In this document: piece after piece, positions 7,830 to 13,487 of the stretch
How the letters are laid out: each line of letters starts with the position of its first letter
How positions within the stretch are numbered: the stretch's first letter is position 1
DNA from: Candidatus Magasanikiibacteriota bacterium
GTDB lineage: Bacteria > Patescibacteriota > Patescibacteriia > Magasanikbacterales > GWA2-37-8
DNA: 19,650 bases
NCBI GenBank assembly: GCA_903853785.1
Contig: CAINUM010000034.1
Location: 1 to 19,650, forward strand
Direction of reading: 5' to 3'
Position numbers and translations under genes: made by a program
The notes under the pieces: generated by a model
The model's input: only the letters and a program-made list of their open reading frames with translations
Databases searched by the model: none
Told to the model about the DNA's origin: nothing

Positions 7830-8363
7830 TTATTTTTTATATTCACTGTATAAGATACTCATCATATCTGCATCAGCAAATTTTTTAGTAATTAAATTAA
7901 ATTGTTTTTGCCTCTCGGTACCTTCATAAATAAATCCTAATTTTTTGTACAATTTTTTTGCTCTTTCATTATCAGAATGGACTATCAATTCCACGCGATT
8001 ACATTTCAATTTTTTAAATGAATAATCTATTACCGCTTCCATCATTTCTCGACCAAAACCTTTACCCCATGAGTCTTTGTCTCCTATTACGATACCTAAA
8101 TTTGCAAATCTATTTTTTTTATCATATCTAATATGAATATTGCCAATCAGTTTTTTTTCAACAAACACTGACCACACATAATCATTTTTAGATTTAATTC
8201 GTTCGCTTATCCATTTTTTTTCTTCTACGAATGTAACTGCTTTTTGCAACAACAAAAATCTCGTTACCTCTTTATCCGCAAACCACTTTATAAATTCGCG
8301 AGCATAAGACACGCTTAGTGGGCGCAAAATTATTCTTTTTAATTTTATAGTTGGAACATTCAT
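7830..8363 (-). CDS. GNAT acetyltransferase of RimJ/RimL type
   Basis: A 177-residue protein with the GNAT fold order: an N-terminal LKRIILRPLSVSYAREFIKWF strand-helix, a central GNIHIRYDKKNRFANLGIVIGD, and the acetyl-CoA loop DSWGKGFGREMMEAV (the Q/R-x-x-G-x-G/A position). A C-terminal NERAKKLYKKLGFIYEGTER follows, as in RimJ/RimL proteins that acetylate protein N-termini or amino groups on small molecules. The substrate cannot be told. It is the first gene behind the T-box terminator (27 bases from the U-tract to the ATG) and is followed by thrS after 3 bases, so it is under the same threonine-tRNA control. No clear Shine-Dalgarno is seen. A role near translation or threonine metabolism is inferred only from this shared control. 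Confidence 0.85.
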   Translation of the reverse strand: MNVPTIKLKRIILRPLSVSYAREFIKWFADKEVTRFLLLQKAVTFVEEKKWISERIKSKNDYVWSVFVEKKLIGNIHIRYDKKNRFANLGIVIGDKDSWGKGFGREMMEAVIDYSFKKLKCNRVELIVHSDNERAKKLYKKLGFIYEGTERQKQFNLITKKFADADMMSILYSEYKK

Positions 8364-8389
8364 AAAATTTTTCAGAATTTACACTAAAC

Positions 8390-8422
8390 AAAAACCCCGA
8401 TATCTAAATATAGATATCGGGG
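8390..8422 (-). terminator. Regulated terminator of the T-box leader
   Basis: A perfect 12-bp stem (8422-8411 with 8406-8395, CCCCGATATCTA/TAGATATCGGGG), a 4-nt loop and a run of U at 8394-8390. It competes with the antiterminator for bases 8424-8417. It also lies downstream of the 8572-9720 gene, which has no terminator of its own, so it may stop read-through from that operon too. Confidence 0.93.
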
Positions 8423-8532
8423 TCAAGATTATAATCTAGACGGTTCCACCCGAATGTTTCACTTTTAACGGCTTAGTCTCAATTTGATCGAGATCCATAC
8501 AGGAAAATGGTTGGTAGCCATTTCAATTGCCT
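8395..8532 (-). promoter_or_regulatory. Compact T-box riboswitch with Thr (ACU) specifier, leader of GNAT-thrS
   Basis: The T-box core GGGTGGAACCG lies on the minus strand at 8441-8451. Antiterminator: 8453-8449 (UCGGG) pairs with 8421-8417 (CCCGA). The unpaired UGGAACC bulge is 8448-8442. Then 8441-8439 (GUC) pairs with 8424-8422 (GAC), and 8437-8434 (AGAU) pairs with 8429-8426. The 3' arm of this structure is the 5' arm of the terminator, so the two are mutually exclusive. Stem I is only about 62 nt (8531-8470): GGC (8531-8529) pairs with GCC (8472-8470), and AAUUGA pairs with UCAAAUU. The bulge on the 3' side, GAGACUAA, contains ACU followed by A, a Thr codon in the position expected for a specifier. 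Stems II and III are absent. Uncharged tRNA-Thr should allow read-through into GNAT and thrS. The UGGA bulge predicts a discriminator base U73. Confidence 0.9.
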
Positions 8533-8538
8533 ACAACT

Positions 8539-8567
8539 ATAGTAATTGATTGTAAAAAATATGTCAA
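8539..8567 (-). promoter_or_regulatory. Promoter of the T-box-GNAT-thrS operon
   Basis: -35 TTGACA (8562-8567, perfect), a 17-bp spacer and -10 TACTAT (8539-8544). The predicted start at 8531-8532 coincides with the first paired bases of stem I, so the leader starts with the riboswitch. It lies 5 bases downstream of the preceding gene's stop codon. Confidence 0.8.
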
Positions 8568-8571
8568 ATAA

Positions 8572-9720
8572 CTATTTTACGTTCTTAACAATCACCTTAA
8601 TTTTATCAGGTACTGTAGGTGCCTTACTAATCCATGATGGCGAAAATACCACGTCTACTCCAGCCACATGATTTAATTCAAATATGTAGCGTTCGATCTC
8701 GTCTTTACTTTTATCCATAAAATACTGAGGGGCTAACTTTTCAGCATTAGCATCTAAAGTCACCAACACGTCCTGAGAAACAGATAATTGGGCAGTCTTC
8801 GCCACCTGGTCATAAGACGCAACTGATACTTTTGGTTCATTAGTAACAGTTAAAACTTTTTCTAATGTATTATCTACTTTTGTAGATACCACTTTAGAAA
8901 TAGCATCACTTAGGGACTCTTTATTATATGAAATTATTATTACCGTACTAGTGCCAGTCAGGTTGAATCCGTCGACTTCTTCGCCGATTTTTTTATCCGC
9001 AATTGGGCTTCCTCCAATGACTGTAACGACATTTTTTATACTTTCATCAGTAGTAGCCAAACTATATTGCTCTTTGATCTTTTCCTCAAAATCTTTCCCT
9101 GCTGCTTTGATGTCTTCTGGTGTTAAAACTCCAACCTTACGCACAGCTGAATTCATTGGCTTTAAACTTTCTCCATAAACTAATTTTTGTTTATTTGTAT
9201 CAAGGCCTGGAATAGTAAATTTACTTGGCCCAACATCACTATCTACACCACCCTTATCAGCATATACACCAGCGGTAATCTGATTATTGGCTGGAACCGT
9301 GACTTTATCCGAAAGTCTAAAAAGAATTCCCGAGCCGGTAATAAGTCTGGTAGTTTTGACTAAAACTTGAGGCTCATTTGTCTTGTTATACAAAACAACT
9401 TCCCCACCAGCCAAACCTTCAATTGTTTTTGATCCGGTAGGAAAATATTTTTGAGAAAAATTTATTATTGAAGAAGAAACCGTTCCCGCAATCATGTTGT
9501 CCACCGAAGCTTCGCCGCCAGTTTTGATACCAACTGTTAAATCAACACTGCGAGTGTCTTCTTTGGCTAAGATAGTAATCGTAGCTTTTTTTGAAGTTAC
9601 AAAGACTACTACACCCAACAAACCAACAGTAACAACCAAAAAAGATAAAGCGATTGTACGGTAAAAATTCACTGATGGCTCTGAAAATTTAGCTCTAGTT
9701 TCTGTATGACGAACACGCAT
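8572..9720 (-). CDS. Single-pass membrane protein with baseplate-J-like domain
   Basis: A 382-residue protein. A short basic cytoplasmic tail is followed by one hydrophobic segment at about 24-45, then an outer part. Residues of about 95-200 carry the block typical of Patescibacteria proteins annotated as baseplate J-like: GGEVVLYNKTNEPQVLVKTTRL, then FRLSDKVTVPA, ADKGGVDSDVGPSKFTIPGL. The rest is beta-rich and of unknown role. These proteins are not evidence for a phage here, as no other tail gene is nearby. The gene follows pilB after 54 bases but has its own extended -10 promoter. No Shine-Dalgarno is seen. A part in cell-surface structure is a guess from topology. The family call is moderately confident. 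Confidence 0.65.
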   Translation of the reverse strand: MRVRHTETRAKFSEPSVNFYRTIALSFLVVTVGLLGVVVFVTSKKATITILAKEDTRSVDLTVGIKTGGEASVDNMIAGTVSSSIINFSQKYFPTGSKTIEGLAGGEVVLYNKTNEPQVLVKTTRLITGSGILFRLSDKVTVPANNQITAGVYADKGGVDSDVGPSKFTIPGLDTNKQKLVYGESLKPMNSAVRKVGVLTPEDIKAAGKDFEEKIKEQYSLATTDESIKNVVTVIGGSPIADKKIGEEVDGFNLTGTSTVIIISYNKESLSDAISKVVSTKVDNTLEKVLTVTNEPKVSVASYDQVAKTAQLSVSQDVLVTLDANAEKLAPQYFMDKSKDEIERYIFELNHVAGVDVVFSPSWISKAPTVPDKIKVIVKNVK

Positions 9721-9748
9721 AATTAAAAAGATTTTTTAATATGTATTT

Positions 9749-9757
9749 ATTATACCA
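9749..9757 (-). promoter_or_regulatory. Extended -10 promoter before the baseplate-J-like gene
   Basis: TGGTATAAT on the minus strand (9757-9749) has a perfect -10 and a TG extension. No good -35 box is seen. The predicted start is about 9742, giving a leader of about 20 nt with no Shine-Dalgarno. Confidence 0.6.
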
Positions 9758-9774
9758 CAAAATATAATTTTCTC

Positions 9775-11514
9775 CTATTCAGTAACTCTAAATATTTCAC
9801 TGAGCGATGTCATTTTATCCAAAGCTTTTAATAAGCCATCCTGAACCATCGTAGTCATACCACCAGTCACTGCTAATTCTTGAATTTTATATTCTGAAAC
9901 TTCACTACTTAAAATGATTTGTTCAATTTCTTTTGTCATCGTAAAAATTTCGTAAATACCCACACGTCCTTTGTAGCCCAAACCACTACATTTCTCACAA
10001 CCCTTGCCTTTGTAAAAATGAAGATTATTCATATCCACATTTTTTTTCTCAGCTTCAGGTAATTCAGATAATATTTTTTTAGCTTTTTCCATTTTTTCTA
10101 CATCTACAACCTCTTCTTCTTTACAAAATTCACAAATACGACGTACTAAACGTTGGCCGATAACAGCGTTTAATGACGGTGCCAACAAAAACGGTTTAAC
10201 TCCCATTGAAAGAAAACGAGGAATAACACCAGATGCACTATTGGTATGAATTGTAGAAAGCATCAAATGACCAGTGAGGGCGGCTTGGATAGCAATCTCC
10301 GCACTTTCTAAATCACGGATTTCACCGACCATACAAATATCTGGATCTTGGCGCAAAATACTGCGCAAACCTTTGGCAAAAGTATAATCTTTGGAAATAT
10401 CCACCTGACTTTGGTTGATACCTTCCATTTTAATTTCAATCGGATCTTCTAAAGTAATAATTTTTACACCCGGTTTGTTTAGGGTGCGTAAAATACCATA
10501 AAGCGTAGTAGTTTTACCGGAACCGGTAGGACCAGTTGTAATAATCATGCCGTTTGGTCTTTCTACTTCTTTTTTTAGACGATTAAAAGCATCGCCGCGC
10601 AAACCAAGCTCATCAAAGGTAACTCCTTTACTACCACTGTGCAAAATACGCATTACCACACTTTCACCGTGAATAGTTGGCATGGTAGACACACGAACAT
10701 CAAGACTGCCAGAACCTAAAATCAATGTAACACGACCATCTTGTGGTTTGTCACTAACATTAATTTTTAAAGCGGACAATAACTTAATGCGAGATACAAA
10801 TCGCTTCCATTGATCTTTTGGTAACGTCGCTACATCATGTAAAATTCCGTCAATACGATAGCGAACCGCAATACCATTTTCTTCGGCCTCCACATGGATA
10901 TCTGATGAATTAATCTTCAAGGCAGCAGCTATCATCAAACTTAAAATATCGGTTACCGAAACATCGATAAATTTTTCCTGTAATTTTTGTAAATTATTTA
11001 TATCTTCACCAAATTTAGCCAACTCCTCATCGGTAATATTAATATCTTTTGTTATTGCTTTTACGATTGGAAGGTTCGAATATAATTTTAATACGTGTTC
11101 AATACTATTTTGAGAAATCAAATGATTAACCACTTTTGCATGATGACGCTCACCCAATTGATAGTTGAAATCATCCACTTCTTTGCTTGGCGCTAAACAC
11201 CCAACCCGAATTTCATCTGCAGTAGAATAAAAACATACTACCCCTTTTTCTCTTACAAAAGCTTCAGGAATCATGCGCAATGATTCTGAAGATACTGGAA
11301 AAGCGCTTAAATCAATATATGGTAAACCTAAACTCGTTGCAGTAGATTGGACTGTATCTTCTTTTTCTTTTAGTCCAATTTTTTTCATCTGCTGAGCAAA
11401 TTTATCGGTTGGATCATTTCCTGCAGTCTTACTAACTGGCTTACTAGAAGCAATGCTAGGGTCGACAGGTTTTTTCGCCATCAAGCTACTAATCGAAGGA
11501 AATTCAGAAGGCAT
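9775..11514 (-). CDS. pilB: Type IV pilus assembly ATPase of the PilB/GspE family
   Basis: A hexameric motor ATPase at the cytoplasmic face that powers pilin assembly. The 579-residue product has an N-terminal MshEN/GspE-N-like part (about 50-150) and a central core. Walker A is GPTGSGKTT (328-336, K334). Residues of the Asp box, near LEDPIEIK (355-362), precede Walker B, ILRQDPDICMVGEIRD (about 386-401). The His box GHLMLSTIHTN lies at 415-425. A zinc tetra-Cys site is formed by C461, C464 and the later C506, C509 (CEKC), as expected for the family. It starts 5 bases after the upstream membrane-protein gene, suggesting one transcript. No pilin, PilC or PilT gene is in the window. A GspE role cannot be excluded, but PilB is typical for these organisms. 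Confidence 0.95.
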   Translation of the reverse strand: MPSEFPSISSLMAKKPVDPSIASSKPVSKTAGNDPTDKFAQQMKKIGLKEKEDTVQSTATSLGLPYIDLSAFPVSSESLRMIPEAFVREKGVVCFYSTADEIRVGCLAPSKEVDDFNYQLGERHHAKVVNHLISQNSIEHVLKLYSNLPIVKAITKDINITDEELAKFGEDINNLQKLQEKFIDVSVTDILSLMIAAALKINSSDIHVEAEENGIAVRYRIDGILHDVATLPKDQWKRFVSRIKLLSALKINVSDKPQDGRVTLILGSGSLDVRVSTMPTIHGESVVMRILHSGSKGVTFDELGLRGDAFNRLKKEVERPNGMIITTGPTGSGKTTTLYGILRTLNKPGVKIITLEDPIEIKMEGINQSQVDISKDYTFAKGLRSILRQDPDICMVGEIRDLESAEIAIQAALTGHLMLSTIHTNSASGVIPRFLSMGVKPFLLAPSLNAVIGQRLVRRICEFCKEEEVVDVEKMEKAKKILSELPEAEKKNVDMNNLHFYKGKGCEKCSGLGYKGRVGIYEIFTMTKEIEQIILSSEVSEYKIQELAVTGGMTTMVQDGLLKALDKMTSLSEIFRVTE

Positions 11515-11519
11515 AATTA

Positions 11520-12488
11520 TTATTTTCTAAAAAGATGTTGAAAAAAATGCATAACCCTACTCGACACTCCTTCGTGATGCATTTTCATAAATAAATAAAT
11601 CCAAGAACAAGTTACAAAGGAATTAAAAATACCAGCAGCTACTAATATGATTGAAATATACAAAACTATTCCTGAATATATTCCTAACGCAATTAAAAAT
11701 TTTAAACCGGTGACACCTGCGACGATCCACATTGCTAATGATGGCAAGAAGGCAATAAATGAACTGTAAATAGCTATACCTAAAAATATAAAGCTAAACA
11801 ACATTAATACGATGCCAAGTTCTAGAGAAACTAAAACATGTTCTAAAAATAAATCCCAGCCCTTTTTAATAGCAAGTTTAACAGATTTATTTTCTAACAT
11901 TACGTAACCACTACTATAAATGGAAACCGATTCAACTATCAAAGCAAGTAACGAAATTATTGCTCCAGAAAAAACTAACAATAAACTACTGGCCAATGAA
12001 TCATTTTGAATCAATTTCAAAGCTAACAATGAGAATAACCAGATAAATATAATTTGCATTCCTCTACTTAGTGCTGTGATATATAGTAAAGGAAAAAATT
12101 TCTGTACACCTTTATTCCAAACTTCAGTGAGTGGCAGAATACTGTCTTTTTTATACCAATGTATAGCATATGCAATCATTGCTCCTCTAGCACTCACTGC
12201 CACAAAAATGATTGCTAAAATTAATAGTAAAATTATTCCCAACAACCAAAGCATTAATAAAATTACTGACACCTTATGCCAATTCCAGGCATTAAAAAAA
12301 TCTAAAATATAACTAAAATGATACGGCCTAAAACCTTCACCGCTTGTCTTGTATAACATCCCAACAAAATCACTTAAACCCATCTGGCCAATCAAGGCCG
12401 ATAACAAACCAAATATCCACAGTGATTTTTTTTGCGCTACCAATTGCCAAGAACGACTAAGTGCTTGACGAAAAGTTGGTTCGTGCAT
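11520..12488 (-). CDS. Polytopic membrane protein of unknown function
   Basis: A 322-residue protein with about six hydrophobic stretches, at about 23-40, 74-100, 130-160, 166-190, 213-245 and 258-300. The N-terminus (FRQALSRSWQLVAQKKSLWIFGLLSAL) is typical of a group of uncharacterised CPR membrane proteins that recall the GPDPase membrane domain or DUF7544 proteins, but I cannot confirm membership. No catalytic motif is visible. The stop is 5 bases before the pilB ATG, so the two are probably one operon; a link with pilus assembly is possible but unproven. It has its own extended -10 promoter (12533-12541) and a leader of about 38 nt with a small GGCAA/TTGCC hairpin. No Shine-Dalgarno is seen. 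Confidence 0.7.
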   Translation of the reverse strand: MHEPTFRQALSRSWQLVAQKKSLWIFGLLSALIGQMGLSDFVGMLYKTSGEGFRPYHFSYILDFFNAWNWHKVSVILLMLWLLGIILLLILAIIFVAVSARGAMIAYAIHWYKKDSILPLTEVWNKGVQKFFPLLYITALSRGMQIIFIWLFSLLALKLIQNDSLASSLLLVFSGAIISLLALIVESVSIYSSGYVMLENKSVKLAIKKGWDLFLEHVLVSLELGIVLMLFSFIFLGIAIYSSFIAFLPSLAMWIVAGVTGLKFLIALGIYSGIVLYISIILVAAGIFNSFVTCSWIYLFMKMHHEGVSSRVMHFFQHLFRK

Positions 12489-12532
12489 AAATAAAAATAA
12501 GAATTGGCAATTAATCTTGCCTGACTGTTTTT

Positions 12533-12541
12533 ATTATATCA
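12533..12541 (-). promoter_or_regulatory. Extended -10 promoter of the membrane protein-pilB operon
   Basis: TGATATAAT on the minus strand (12541-12533) has a perfect -10 and a TG extension but no clear -35. It lies directly after the lipoprotein terminator, so transcription restarts here. Predicted start is about 12526. Confidence 0.65.
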
Positions 12542-12554
12542 TATTTTTGAAAAA

Positions 12555-12618
12555 CAAAAAACCGTTCGCCCTACTCTGTGTCCAAATTAATTAGAAACAA
12601 AGTAGGTTGGCGAACGGT
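12555..12618 (-). terminator. Terminator of the lipoprotein gene
   Basis: The stem ACCGTTCGCC (12561-12570) pairs with GGCGAACGGT (12609-12618), extended by CTACT/AGTAG with a small bulge. On the minus strand it runs into TTTTTT (12560-12555). It bounds the lipoprotein island on its downstream side. Confidence 0.88.
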
Positions 12619-12646
12619 CTAATGAAAGAACGATGCTTTTCCCACA

Positions 12647-12676
12647 CTGCCGGATATTTTACTACCGGTCCGACAG
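12647..12676 (-). other. 3' untranslated hairpin of the lipoprotein mRNA
   Basis: On the minus strand an 8-bp stem (12676-12669 with 12654-12647, CTGTCGGA/TCCGGCAG) with one U-G pair and a 14-nt loop. The U-G pair would be a mismatch on the plus strand. It lies between the stop codon and the terminator and may help protect the mRNA 3' end. Confidence 0.5.
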
Positions 12677-12685
12677 TTGAAAAGG

Positions 12686-13192
12686 TCAGGGCTTGCAACC
12701 CACGATCGGCTTGCTCTCACAGAAGACAAAATCGTCTTCGGTGGTACACGCCTCCTTTGTGCACGGATTGCCGTCGTCAGGACATGCGGTAGCCTTATGA
12801 AAGGTCTCGCAAGTTTTGTCTGGCAGACAGACGGAGTACCCATCTTCGTGGATGAGGTCATCATCCTGACAGGTAACCATACCGAGCTGACAATCAGTAT
12901 CGGTGGCGCAGGGCCAACAGTCCCAGCCTTTGCTGGTGTTGACGCATTCACCGGTCTTCATGTCGCAAGTGTCGACCGTACACGCTTTATTATCATCACA
13001 GGACGACGTGCAGTCGATCGGCACATCGACGGGCGTTGCCGACAGAGGAGCAACGGCGAAATCTGCAATGACCAGAGTTCCGAAGTCGTGCTCCTGAGAC
13101 ACGCTCGACACTGGAGCCAGTGGCGTCTGATCGACGACACAGCCAGCCAGGGCGCAAACCAAGAGAACCAGACACATAATAGAAGTACGCAT
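12686..13192 (-). CDS. Cysteine-rich secreted lipoprotein
   Basis: A 168-residue protein with a type II signal peptide: MRTSIM, a hydrophobic core, and the lipobox L15-A16-G17-C18. After a 40-residue linker the mature part holds 16 cysteines in repeat-like blocks (CDDNKACTVDTCDMKTGECV, CPDDGNPCTKEACTTEDDFV), probably disulfide-bonded and calcium-loop-like. Such DxNPCTxDxC repeats are common in surface proteins of Myxococcota and some CPR bacteria; their ligand is unknown. I chose the ATG at 13192 because it begins the signal peptide and follows GGGGG 8 bases upstream; an earlier GTG at 13261 would destroy the signal peptide and fall in the leader structure. Codon use is rich in C- or G-ending codons, unlike the AT-rich neighbours, which suggests different origin or strong expression. 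It stands alone with a consensus promoter and a terminator. Confidence 0.88.
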   Translation of the reverse strand: MRTSIMCLVLLVCALAGCVVDQTPLAPVSSVSQEHDFGTLVIADFAVAPLSATPVDVPIDCTSSCDDNKACTVDTCDMKTGECVNTSKGWDCWPCATDTDCQLGMVTCQDDDLIHEDGYSVCLPDKTCETFHKATACPDDGNPCTKEACTTEDDFVFCESKPIVGCKP

Positions 13193-13313
13193 GACAGACA
13201 CCCCCAGCGCTAAAAGCGCAGATTTGGCCAAAATTGGCACAAATAAGATGTTTAGCAACACAGCTTATTTGCACCAATTTTATGTAAAAAGAGCGGTTAT
13301 TTACGGAAATAAC
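13193..13313 (-). promoter_or_regulatory. Structured 5' leader of the lipoprotein gene
   Basis: About 120 nt with three hairpins on the minus strand. First is 13313-13296, a 7-bp stem. Next is an 18-bp stem, 13281-13264 with 13247-13230, holding tandem U-G and G-U pairs and a 16-nt loop. Last is GCGCT/AGCGC at 13219-13207, directly before the GGGGG Shine-Dalgarno (13205-13201). The wobble pairs in the long stem would be A-C mismatches on the other strand, so the structure belongs to this RNA. No known riboswitch class was recognised. Confidence 0.7.
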
Positions 13314-13318
13314 TCAGA

Positions 13319-13347
13319 ATTATAGCACAAAAACCCCATTTTGTCAA
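13319..13347 (-). promoter_or_regulatory. Near-perfect consensus promoter of the lipoprotein gene
   Basis: -35 TTGACA (13342-13347), a 17-bp spacer and -10 TATAAT (13319-13324), with TG in the extended -10 position. Every element matches the sigma70 consensus, so this is the strongest promoter in the window by sequence. Confidence 0.9.
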
Positions 13348-13364
13348 TCATATGCTCGAAACAA

Positions 13365-13475
13365 AAAAAACACCAGATACAATTACCTTTGAGCGGGTTA
13401 TGAGGCCCACGGCCGATTCCCTGAGCCTTTCATAAGGCGAGGAAAGCGAAAAGGTAGTTGTATCTGGTGTTTTTT
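13365..13475. terminator. Giant branched hairpin after ftsH
   Basis: A 26-bp stem joins 13365-13390 with 13450-13475 (core CACCAGATAC/GTATCTGGTG) and closes a 59-nt apex. The apex can form GCCTT/AAGGC with a TCAT loop (13425-13438) and GGCC/GGCC (13404-13414) inside GGG/CCC, so it is branched. A/T runs at its ends give a U-tract in both directions. It lies 12 bases past the ftsH stop and probably terminates ftsH. The single G-U pair is on the plus strand; on the ftsH strand it is an A-C mismatch. It may be a structured RNA as well as a terminator. Confidence 0.7.
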
Positions 13476-13487
13476 GTTTTCCTTATT

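Noticed and set aside
8572..9720. A prophage tail gene
   Set aside because: The protein has a membrane anchor and stands without any other phage gene; baseplate-J-like annotations are frequent for CPR membrane proteins.
12677..13213. A 178-codon open frame on the plus strand opposite the lipoprotein
   Set aside because: It is the antisense of a gene with a signal peptide, lipobox, 16 cysteines, promoter and terminator; the plus frame shows no recognisable domain or promoter.
13391..13449. 6S RNA or a bacterial SRP RNA at the giant hairpin apex
   Set aside because: The length of about 110 nt is short for 6S, the central bubble is not of the promoter-mimic kind, and the SRP core sequence is absent. 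A branched terminator is the simpler reading.
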